Source: Artocarpus heterophyllus
Lineage: Eukaryota; Streptophyta; Magnoliopsida; Rosales; Moraceae
NCBI GenBank assembly: GCA_025403435.1
Contig: CM046343.1
Span: 28,937,742-29,001,741, forward strand
Length of the DNA: 64,000 nt
Direction: 5' to 3'
Shown: piece after piece, positions 37,551 through 48,054 of the stretch
How the letters are laid out: each line of letters opens with the position of its first letter
Numbering within the stretch: the first letter of the stretch is position 1
Notes under the pieces: model-generated
Databases searched by the model: none
Seen by the model: the letters and a program-made list of their open reading frames with translations, nothing else
What the model was told of the DNA's origin: nothing
Made by a program: the position numbers and the translations under genes

Positions 37551-37837
37551 AGATCTAAAAATAAAAATAGATATTTTAAATTAGCTTAAAATAAAAATAC
37601 AAAGAGATAAATACCCCGAAGCCCGGTTAAAGTCAACTTCACGGCGACTATTGTGTATACATATATTTGGCCAAGGAAATATGAAACGGCAGTTATGAAA
37701 CATTTTGGGACGGCTTCAAACAAAAGCAAGAAAAAATATTATGAGACCTTACTATAATTTAAAATAAAAATAAAAATAAAAAACAAAATCGCAATTAAAT
37801 CATTTGAGTACAAAAGCAACGACCAAGTGCTTGAATA

Positions 37838-37990
37838 GGGTGTTTGGAAGGGTGGTGGAAACCACTTTTACTGTAGCATGTGAAAGTTTTATACTGTAGC
37901 TTTTTTTTTTTTTTTTTTTTTATTGTAGCATGTGAGAGCTTTATACGGTTCATAACTGAGTTTGTGGTGGGAACTACTGCCAAACACCTT
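37838..37990. mobile_element. MITE family copy
   Basis: It starts GGGTGTTTGGAAGGGTGGTG and ends ACTGCCAAACACCTT. The core TACTGTAGCATGTGAAAG is followed by a 22 bp T run, then TATTGTAGCATGTGAGAGCT and TTCATAACTGAGTTTGTGGT. It has the same internal order as the copy at 30,979. Confidence 0.75.
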
Positions 37991-38534
37991 CGAAATCACA
38001 ACACACATTCATGTTGAGCTTTCTTATTCTATTGCCTTCAACGATAATGATAGAATTATAGCGAAAGGAAGTCGAATATTTTGAAAAAATGACTGAAAAA
38101 CTAGCATAAGTAATAACTGTGCATGCATATAGAAATTAAAAAGACATCACTTAATGAATATGGGATTTAGAAGCAAGATTTGAATTATATTTTGGCTTGA
38201 AGAAACTTGTCGTAACAGAAAGCTCAAATTCCATCATTAGAAGTAAGGGTGAACAAAAAATTCAACAATCCAATAAATTCGGTCTAACCCACCTAATGAA
38301 ATCCGAGATAATCCGAATATGATGAATCCAAAAAAAAAATTTGTATTATCCCACCCAATCCGATTTTTCATTGGGTGAATTTGGATTGAGGTTTTCAAAA
38401 TTTGAGATAATCTGAACTCACCTAATATAAATATATATGGAAAATATATTTCTTTAATCTTAAGGTTAAAGAATTTGTCAATTTTTTAATTTAACCTGTG
38501 AATATGTTAATCGAATGAGTGATTGATACTTGCT

Positions 38535-40135
38535 TTTACAGCATTCATGAGTCGACTGTATCGACAATGTGTACTGTCGTGGCTCAAGTTGTGCACAAAT
38601 TATGTTTAGCAGAAAAGCAGCTTCGGAGAAACGAGGCTTTTAGCCTCAACCAAACAAGTGCCATGGCCAAGAAGCTTGATGCACCACGACATGAGCAGGA
38701 ACCCCTTGATTTCTCTTGTACTATTACGCTCCTTCGAAAGACAGGCGTTGGGAAAAAATGCAGCAATCAGTTTAATATTTGGTCAAATGGGCACAAAGAG
38801 AGTTGAGGAAGTTGTTGGAACTGTGCAAGGGATCAAGTAAGAAGAGTCATGGACACGCCTGGACTATTTTCTTCATGGTCTGAGCAGGGCTGGAATGAGA
38901 AGATCCTTCTCTTCGTTAACCCCCGCTTCATTGAAAAAACGCCTCCGGATGTTGTGTTGTCTGTTGATAGGTTAGACATGGAAATAAGCGGTGATTCTGG
39001 TCATGGCATGTTGTGAGTCCTAGAAGGAAGATTTTTGGCCCTTCGATTCGGTGCAAAACAATTGTGGTATTCACTCATGCTGCTTCTGCTAGTAGTACCA
39101 TTGCTTCTAGTTATGACATGTTTGTCACTCAAAGATGTCATTTTGTTCAACAAGCCATTTGTCGGGCGGCTAAGACCAATAAGCAGATGATGAACCCTAT
39201 TGCGTTAACAGAGAATAATAGGGCTGCGGGGCAAAGAATAGTGCAGTTGCCGAACGGTCAGATTTTTAGCCCTGATTTGTTATCCATTCTCTCTTTAGCA
39301 TCAAAGATTTTGGCCAAAGTAAATGCCCTTCTAAAGTTTCAAGGATGTCATAGTATTCCACAAGGAAATTCGTAAGTCTCGTTATCCAAATTTGCCTTTC
39401 TTCTTTCAATCTACAACCAACGCCACAATTGAGGCTGCCCGGGGATAATGATGTTATTAATAAATGTGGAGAGAATGTTTGTGGTTAAGGACAAAATCCC
39501 CTTATCGCTAACCAGCCAGGTTATGAAGGATAAGCAGAACTATTTCCATTTCCAAATCGACATGTTGAGCTCGATGAAGCATGGTGATGGCAAAACAACG
39601 TCATTAGGGTTTGGCATGAAGACGGAAAATAACAGGAAGGACTCATCTTTTACTCTATGGAGCGAGACAAATTTGAGTACTAGTTTTAGGAGTACTAGTT
39701 TAGCACAACTACTGCTGGTGTAAGTGTTAATGTCTTGGAAAATTCATTATTGGCCGGAGTAAAAGTGGAAGACGAGTTGATTTCTAATAAATGCGTTCGA
39801 GCGGATATGACTTGAGCTGCGATGACTTGCCCTAGTGGCGGTGATGTTGCTTAGAGTGGCAGCCTAGTTGTCAAAGCACAGCCTGCGGTGGTGTTGACTT
39901 ATCTCAGGCTTTCTTTCATGGATTGGCTTGGCAATCTTGATGTGAATTGCCATGTGTAGTCTCTAATTCCGGTGGGACATCACGCAAACTTGATTGCAAT
40001 TTGCAAGTGCCAACTTGAACAACAAAGGTGGTGGAAAACCCGGCATTCACTTGACAAGTCGTCAACATCGTCAACTTGCAGCTTTGGCTGGTTATTTGAT
40101 GATTTTTATTTCATGTTAGCTTCTGGACCAAGGTT
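38535..40135 (+). pseudogene. Decayed TOC120/132-type import receptor fragment
   Basis: TOC159-family GTPases receive precursor proteins at the chloroplast outer envelope. Pieces in order: VAQVVHKLCLAEK and QTSAMAKKLDAP (pre-GTPase helix), QEPLDFSCTI, a mutated P-loop RKTGVGKK, then in another frame QMGTKRVEEVVGTVQGIK, MDTPGL (G3), VFTHAASAS (G4), SSYDMFVTQRCHFVQQAICR, LPNGQIFSPDLLS and SLASKILAKVNALLKFQG. After a deletion come NVERMFVVKDKIPLS, SSMKHGDGKTTSLGFGMKT (membrane domain) and, past several stops, LSFMDWLGNLDVN. The wording matches the TOC120/132 branch rather than TOC159. At least three frameshifts, several stops and loss of sequence between the GTPase and membrane domains rule out function. 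Intron absence is not proof of retroposition, because functional TOC132-type genes have few introns. Confidence 0.82.
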
Positions 40136-42235
40136 TGCCATTTTTTTGGGTTTGATATTCAGACCTTTCTGTATCAAAATTCTATGTGTCAAAGTTATTT
40201 CATGTTGATGCGAAATATTGTTAATTACTTGCATGGCCTTCTCCTCTGCAACCTCCATAATTCCTTTTAATCATTTTGTTCCCTTCCCTCCATAAAATCA
40301 AAGCAATTGCTTTTTGGTTTTCATGATATTGACTAATAGAAAATCATGTCCTATTGATTGCTACACCACACAAACATGGCTGCTGTGTTGGCAACAAAAC
40401 ATATATTTAAACCAATAAAAATAAAATACTAAGAAAAAATGTCATAAGATTTTAAGTATTTATTACACTATTAATTCAGTTTATAATTTTTATTTAAGTC
40501 AAGCCCCTTGGACAAATTTTCTGGCTTCGTCATTGTTTTGATTACCGTGACAATGTCTGACTTTTTGAGCAGATGTTGAACTGGTCCTGTTGATCCTCTG
40601 TTTGGATTGCATTCAAAAGAACAATATATGCAAAATCTGCTTATATTTTTTATAATTGTTTTACCGCTTGTTACTCCTGCTCTGTGTCTCCCTCTCTTAT
40701 TTGCTAGCCGCATGACAATCCTGCTTAGAAACGACAATATAGAAAACGACAAGAAAAGTGAAAAACGACTAGAAAGTTCAAAATCAACCAACAATAATGG
40801 AAACAAAAGGAAAGTGACGACAAATAATAGAAGACAGCAAAAATAAAGAGAAAACGACAGTAAAATTGAAAAATGGAAACAAAATAAAAAACGACACCAA
40901 TACAGGAAAACGACAATGAACTTTGCAAGCGACAATAGAACATTGGAATGACGTGAAAGTATTAAAACGACAACAAAGAGGCAATTGCAAATAGACAATT
41001 AAACAGAAAACTTGCAACATAATTACATGAGTACTTGTACACCGACGGGTGTTTTTCAGGGTTTGTACTAGTGGTATACAAAGCTTCCATTTTATTGAGT
41101 GTTGTGCACATCATCGGAAGGAAAATACAAGTTTGAAAAGAAACCCAAAGTTTTGATGATGACACAGGCAATCTAAATTCTAGAATCCAAATGGTTTTTA
41201 AAGTTATAGAAAATACTTATAAAGGGAAAAAATTCAAATTTGGAACAATACTCTTATTTTAACCACATAGAATTAAAATCCCGCTACTCATAATACAATG
41301 GATTTTACTTAAACAAGTACACTATAAACTAGACGAGTCTCACTGTTTTATAAGTAATACAGTTTTAACTTCATGGAAATGCAAAGGATTTTCGATTTGC
41401 ACGCATTAAGAATTGCACTGGCATCTTGTAATTATCGTTGATGTGGCTATTCTCAAAATATAAGACCACTAGCCATGTGAGGGAATAGTGAATATGTGAA
41501 TGTCCTGTTTTTCATGTCTTCTCCACATGAGATGTTTGATAAAATTAAATCCATTTGCCAAATTATATTTGAATAGAAAGCATCCACTCTCTTCTCTTTA
41601 GAGTGGCACTTATGAGTAGCCATCTAGCTAACTTGTCCATGTGCCATTATTAGTCATATGATTGATTTATTTCTCAATTTTAACCCTCTAAAGCCACTCA
41701 ATATATCTCAAGATTGGAAGAATTTGGGAATTTTGCTATAGCCATGCCAAGCTTTCCCACACAGGTCTGCCAATACGAACCATTTATTAAATTTTTTTAG
41801 GTTCTTTTATAGTAGGATCTTATACGAATTGTGTATGTTTTGACCATTAAAACTGGTTAAAATATATACAAGATAAACAATTCCTAATACAAGTCTAAAA
41901 CTAAAAACTAGAAACGTACCAGTAGTTTATTTTTTCGAGCCCCACTGTAAGAGTCTCTAACATTTTTTGGACGGTTTTTTAGTTTGGTTTGATTTTGACA
42001 GTCAAAAAGATCTCTCTGTTAGGTTTAACCAACAATAAAATGCCTCTCTAAAAAAGGGCATTCTAGTAAATTAGCCATTGTCCTGTACTTTAATTCCACC
42101 AATCTGCCTGTCTACACTCAAGCCAATAACATTCATTGTCCTGCCCCCCTCCCGGTGTCCCTTGGCCTCTAAAATCACCTCCAAATTTGAGAAAACAGGA
42201 AAAAAAATTTAAGAAGGTGATAATTTAAACAAGAA
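40136..42235. other. Spacer containing an AAACGACA octamer cluster
   Basis: No gene is supported. Between about 40,727 and 40,975 the octamer AAACGACA occurs at least six times at irregular spacing (for example GAAACGACAATA, AAAACGACAGTA, AAAACGACAATG, AAAACGACAACA), with near matches such as AAACGACTA and GCGACAAT. The rest is AT-rich. The last ~100 bp precede the phytocyanin ATG and may hold its promoter; no clear TATA box was fixed. Confidence 0.6.
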
Positions 42236-42918
42236 ATGGCCAATCTTAGAACTCTTGGTCCTAGACATGGGTTCTTCATGTTGGCTGTTTTGTTACTTTC
42301 ATTAGTGCAAACCCAAGTCCTCTCTTACCAGTACAAAGTTGGAGATTTGGATGCTTGGGGAATCCCCACTTCATCAAATCCACAAGTCTATGCCAAATGG
42401 TCTAAATACCACACTTTGAGGATTGGAGATTCTCTTTGTAAGTCCTCTCTTTTCTTTTTTCTTTCTCATCTTCATTGAGGTTCTGCACTATTATATTGGC
42501 TTAAAAGTTAAAATTTTTGTGTGTTGTTGTTTTAGTGTTCTTGTACCCACCGAGCCAAGATTCGGTGATCCAAGTCACTGCACAATTCTACAACAGCTGC
42601 AACCTCAAAGATCCAATCTTGTACATGGACAATGGAAACTCCCTCTTCAACATTACTGCAGAGGGTGAGTACTTCCTCACAAGTGGAAAACCAGGCCACT
42701 GCGAAAAGAAGCAGAAGCTACACATTCTTGTTGGGAACGTCACAGCCACTGCCTTTTCTCCCTCTTATGGCCCCAGTGCATTGTCAGACGCCGCCCCGTC
42801 TTATCCCACTGTTTTCGGCACAATCCCTGCACCGCCTGCTTCTTCTTCTTCTCAGTCGTGTTTTTCGGGTTTCATGGCGCTTGCCATTGGATTTGTGGTA
42901 TGTGCACTGCTAGGTTGA
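42236..42918 (+). CDS. ENODL: Early nodulin-like protein (phytocyanin-like, GPI-anchored)
   Basis: Exons 42236-42437 and 42536-42918 give 194 residues. These are extracellular, usually GPI-anchored plant proteins with a plastocyanin-like fold; roles in cell-wall and reproductive signalling are known for some members. Residues 1-30 form a signal peptide (FMLAVLLLSLVQTQVLS). The phytocyanin domain runs from YQYKVGDLDAWGIP to KLHILVGNV. Cysteines in NSCNLKDP and PGHCEKKQ should form the family disulfide. Two blue-copper positions are altered: SQDSVIQV has Asp where copper-binding members have His, and the usual Cys before GHC is absent (YFLTSGKPGHC). Copper binding is therefore unlikely, as in other ENODL proteins. 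A Pro/Ser/Ala-rich linker and a hydrophobic C-terminus (FMALAIGFVVCALLG) mark the GPI signal. Confidence 0.93.
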
Positions 42919-44277
42919 GACATGTGAAGAACATAAGAAGAACAATTTTTTATACTCCCATTTTGTCATTGGTTCTAAATTTTTTGGCATGATTGGTTTA
43001 TAATTATATGGAAGTATTGGTTATTTGTAATTCTATTTTACATCAAGTATATGGAATGATATGCTTCTAAAAAAATTTTCATATCTGATCTGCGTTGCCA
43101 AGGTATGTGGTTTTTTCTCTTTCCATATTTGAACAAAGCAAATGTTTAAAATCTCTATTTTGCTGTTTTCTCAAAAGATAACACAAAGTTCCATCACCAT
43201 GTCAAAGAGAGAATAGGCATGAGATTACACAGCCCGATGATTAAGGTGATAACAAGCTTTCTATTAAATTATTGATTTGCCAGCTGGGTTTTGCATGTTC
43301 CTCCAGACGGTGTCTCATCTTAGTGGGGTCAGACAATTGTAGTGTATCACAGATCAAACATGAATTGTCCCATTGGATCGGCAAAAGCCAACCATGAGCT
43401 GAAAAAGATTTACCACGAAAGAAGAGGGAACGGTCAAAGAAGCAATGTTAAATTGTCCCTAAACAAAAGGGAGGAAGAAAAAAAAGGAAAAGAAAAGATG
43501 GGCAGGTGTTAAATCGTTAAAAGAGGAGATATTTAATCCCACAAGAAGCAGGTTTCCTCTTTCCTCTAATACAACTTTAGTAAAGACAAAGGTCTGCATA
43601 AAAAGAAGCAAAAGTTTATATCTTATTAGCGTGTCTAAGAAGTATAATTTGAACCAAAACTTTTGGTTTAAAAACACAATTGTTTGTAAGAGCTTTATAA
43701 TGTAGTTTATTTTTTCTTGATATTATATTATGTGAAAACTTTATTGTACAACAATCAAAAGTTTTAGGTTGAAACTAAAGTAGCCAAGCACACAATATAT
43801 GTTTATAAAGAGGGCCATCAATGCCACGAGATTAACTGCGAAAATCAACATCTTTTACATGCCCTGTTATAATTTGGTAACATATTGCCTTTTATTTTTG
43901 TTTGTTGCTGAAAATACGGTACATACTACATATTGCCTTTGTATATATGAATGAGAGGGAGATAGGGAGGGAGGGAGGGAGATTAGTGGAACAAGATAGT
44001 AACAGCTGAAAAAATAAAAATCTTTTACATGCTTACACCAGAATACAACATGGTACATATGGCCTCAACCAGGCCGCAGAGAACAAACTCATGCTTTTTT
44101 CTGGTCTTTTTCCCCAGAAACTTCCAACAAAATTGCTAGTGATCAAGAAGTCCCTTTAAAGCCTTAGTATTGACCATCATAAAGTCGACAAGGTGGATTT
44201 TCCACATATGGAAAACGCCCTGGGAAGGTCGGCATATGATTGTGTAGTTATGACAGCTTTGGTGGGTTTATTTCTAT
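42919..44277. other. Spacer between phytocyanin and MTA genes
   Basis: It holds both 3' untranslated regions (the genes converge), a diverged MITE-related repeat (about 43,640-43,800) and a GAGG/GGGA-rich tract near 43,960-43,982. No gene is seen. Confidence 0.55.
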
Positions 44278-47200
44278 TTAGCTCAGAATGTCAACGTCTA
44301 TGCTCATCGGCTTCTCTTCAGAAGCAGCGTAGGGCACCCCTGGAGCTGCAGGCTCTGTAAATTGGGCAGCTGCAGACTTTGGTTCTGTTGCTGAAAAGGG
44401 ATTCCTCATTTGAGCCACACTAGAGTCTAATTCCATAGCAGAAGCCCTGGGAGGGGAGGCAGGCTGCACTTCCACCTCTGGGTAAGCAGCCTTAAAACGT
44501 GCCCGCAGGCCTTCATCAACCAGTCGAACTCCGTTCAATTGATTGCCGAGTGACATCCACCTGATGACAGGAAAAATCATAAAGCAATGACCAAAAATAA
44601 GCCAGAGAATCGCTGAGGTATCACATGTTCCTGAGTTATGAGTTAAAAGTTCCACAAAAGATAGAGCAGAGGACAAGCATAATATGGCTACCTTTCAGAT
44701 GACAAGCAACTTATCAGCAATGATTTTCAACGAGGCAAAACAAAAATAAAAAATAAAAAATAAAAAATAAAAAATATATTAGCTCTACTTATCATGACAA
44801 TCAACTTTTAAGTGCCAAAATCCCGCCCTATTAAATTGCTAGAATTAACAGAACCACGAGGGCATATAAATTCGAAACAGCCTAAAAAGTTGAAAAATAT
44901 ATATCCGCTTTTGAAGTTACACCATTTAATATTTATGAAGGAAAAAAGAATATAAAATCTTGCAGGAGAAAAGGGAAACAATGTAAAGACAACATGCAAG
45001 TGGCATGACCAAGAATAAGAAAGATACCCTGCATGAGTGTTGTGCATGCGAGCAAATAATTCCAGCTTTCTTGTCCTTGGACTTATTCTCTCCAGCATAG
45101 GGTACATCTGCACGAATAAATTAGCATTAATCCAACTTACAACTTGTACACCAGAATTTAAATTCTTTGTTTTGTTTTATATGCATCGACAAGGGAACTT
45201 TTTGATATATTTTTATGCTTACAAGATGTATGATCTACAAACCTCATCTGGCTTACGGCTGGTCTCTCTAACCTCGGCAACAATAACATCAGTATCAATA
45301 TTTCTGTTTACTTCCGGATTCCCCTTTATTCCCACAAGGCAATGCTCTTTGCTATGATTTAGCCAATGGCCGGTCCTCCCCGTTCTAATTATTCGCTGAA
45401 GCTGATTAGTCTTCACCCAAATAATCTCCTCAATGCGCTTGTATCCCCAGAGTTCTAAACTGCAAGGAGCATATAGGTACACTTGTGAGAAGTAAACCTA
45501 TGCAGCATTTCCAACACATTTCATAAACCTCATTCACAGCAGATAGCCAAAAGTAACTCATACCATTCACGTCCAAGCTCCATTGCACGTCCGGTGACCC
45601 AAAGAAAAATTAGACCATCAGTCTGCAGTGCAGGAACATTAAGATTGCGCATTTCATCGTCACCCATTGTCCCATAAGGCAATTCCATATGAATATCCCA
45701 TGGTGGATCTGCCATTATAACTCCAAATTGCCCTAATATATCCATTCTAAAGTTACGGATATCACAATTGATCCATTGTGGTTCGCCAAGTTCCACTTCT
45801 GAACAATATTCTGCACGCTGAGGCTTTAGCGGTTTGGGAGGAGGAAGAGTGGCAGATCCCATAATCATGGGCGACACATCTGGTGTTGGATCGAGCTCAT
45901 AATGAACATACTTGCATGTCTATCAATGGCAAGAAGCTTGTTACTCGATGCACAAGTTGCCCTTAACAAAATTGTAATTGATGTATAATCCAGTTAAATT
46001 TGATCGCAAGAAGAGTAGGATACATGTATATACAAATATACCTTCATGTGCCGGCAAGTATCTAGGAAAGAACAATCCCCTAAATTGATATCCGTATGTG
46101 GAGCAATTATTCGCCGAAAATGAACCTAAAAGAAAGTTAGAAATCATATAAAGCAAGCACAATGGTCATAGAAACACTCATATTAGCAGGGTAGGAATTA
46201 GAACATGTCCAAACCCAGCAAACTATAAAGCCTAGTAACTACTAACCTTCTCACATGCCACAAAGGAACCTGATTGACGCCGGCAATCTTCTTTTGTTAG
46301 GGATGAGCAGTACTCTTTTAATTGGGAACCCCCTTTTGTTTTAAACTGAAGAAAAATAAAGGGTTAGTATAACTGGTTGCCAGCATATAATGGGAGAAAC
46401 ACTAACAGAAAAACTAGAAAATGGGGAGCAGGAGCCAAATAAGAGCATTGCAAGAGATTAAGCTTGACTTTTAAGGAGAGGCAACTCATTCCACAAGGCA
46501 CCAGCAAACTCAGCAAAACGAAACAACCAACAACTTCATTACAGAAAAAATCTGCAAGCTTACTAATTATCATACCCAACATATGGAGAAACGACAAAAT
46601 TATAATATGAAGTTTTGATTGGAAAATTAAAGAGATTTAAGCGAAACTAGATAAATTCTGGAATTCATCTTAGCTGCCTTTACATTATCTACGAAACTAT
46701 TGATCAATTTTTTGGTAATCCTTTTTTTTTTTTTTTTTGAGGAAAAATTATTTGGTAATCTTGATTGTCAAGGAGACAACAATATAACTATTCAGTCAGC
46801 TTATATAAAGAAATTTATATGCTTCCCAATTAAATTTGGACTTTCTTTTACAACAAGTAACACCCAAACTCATCTGCATTAACAATTCAAACTTAAACTT
46901 AAAAATTGCATAAAAGAAATGACACACAAACTACAAACCTTTGCAGCCACAGCTGTTTCCCTCGCTGTCGGCCGGTGAATGAGGTCCAGAAGCTCCTCTC
47001 CGGTTTTCGACTTCTGCATTTCCCTAAAAGATTTCTTATTCAACAAGGCCTCAAGGTCCTTCAAATCATCATCCTCACTTCTGGGCTTCTGAGCCATTAT
47101 TGCATTAGAACCTCCTCCAATGGGCCCAGCATTTGGCCCCAATGGAGGAGGCCGGTGAAACGGAGGAACCGCAAGCCCTCTGGGGATCCCCATTCCCATT

Positions 47201-48054
47201 CCCCTCGGACCGCCCCTCGGAAACATCGGTCCCATCCACATATCAGGCATTGGCCTAATTGGCCCTTTCATCCCAAACATTCCGCCATTAACATCAGTCC
47301 CACCCATTTGCTGCTGGCACTGACTCCCTTTCCCATTCCCGTCCCCCGAATTCGATTCCGGTAGCGCCGCGCTCTCCGGCAATTCCTTCAAGAGCCGCGT
47401 TCGATCTATCCCCAAAACCATAACCCTAGACTTCCCACTCAGCACAAACTCCTCCAATTCAACCCCGCCATTCTCCTCCGCCATCGACCTAAGCGCCATC
47501 TCTACCGCCAGTATCGCCCCGGACTCACCTCCAAGCTCTCGCAGAGCCGCCTTCTCCGCCGCCGTCGCCGTCGGGTCATTCTCGAGCTTCCTCAGCACCG
47601 TCGACGAATCAATCTGCGTAAAGGGCACTCTTTCGAGCAGACAAACCGCGACCATGGACCGAACCACCGAAAGCGGACTCCCGCTCTCGTCAATGGGGCT
47701 TAAACTAGGGCTAGGGTTCGAATTGGAAGGAAGTTTAGAGGCGTTTTGGGGGCGAGATTCTGGGGAAGAACGCTCAATTGGCGGCGGCGGCTCGAGGGAT
47801 TGGGGCTTTTTAGGGTTCAATTTGGGATCAGGAAGAGGAGGAGTGGGAGTGAAAGCGCGATTTTCAAAAGAAGAGACGATCTTGAGGGAAAGATCGATGG
47901 AGGAGACGATGTTGGGGTCGATTAGGGCTTGCAGAGAAGAGAGAAGCTGGAGGTGGGTGGTGTTCTGGGAGTGAATTCGAGCTTCGAGACGTTGACGCTT
48001 GTCTTTAATGGCGGCTATGGAGATTTCTTCGTTGCCATCTGATTGGGTTTCCAT
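44278..48054 (-). CDS. MTA: MTA, catalytic subunit of the m6A mRNA methyltransferase
   Basis: On the minus strand, exons 48054-46939, 46345-46247, 46125-46042, 45919-45564, 45459-45243, 45107-45028 and 44560-44278 give 744 residues. All junctions are GT-AG and in frame. MTA (METTL3 orthologue, AT4G10760) transfers a methyl group from S-adenosylmethionine to adenosines in nuclear mRNA, working with MTB, FIP37 and others, and is essential in Arabidopsis embryos. The MT-A70 domain starts near [20 protein letters not shown], with catalytic DPPW at 504-507 and [20 protein letters not shown] after it. A Cys-rich block upstream ([30 protein letters not shown]) is the zinc-finger region. The N-terminal 370 residues are low-complexity: a helical start, a Pro/Ser linker and a Gly/Met/Pro tract. 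The protein is somewhat longer than Arabidopsis MTA, mainly in this N-terminal part. Confidence 0.96.

Larger units (their letters stand above)
35817..38530. other. Spacer with tandem and inverted repeats
   Basis: The first ~200 bp are probably the 3' untranslated region of the MFS gene. The rest holds a 62 bp tandem duplication (36,418-36,538), a foldback element (37,246-37,550), a MITE (37,838-37,990), and a 38,250-38,430 stretch of low-complexity sequence with repeated CCACCCAATCCGA-like words in both orientations. No gene is supported. Confidence 0.6.

Noticed and set aside
38535..40135. Processed (retroposed) origin of the TOC fragment
   Set aside because: Absence of introns is uninformative because TOC120/132-type genes have few or none. 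No poly(A) tail or target duplication was identified.
40471..40998. Minus-strand frame of 175 codons, Phe/Leu/Ser-rich
   Set aside because: Its composition (FCFHFSILLSFSLYFC) is the translation of the AAACGACA-rich AT sequence. It has no domain or codon signature.
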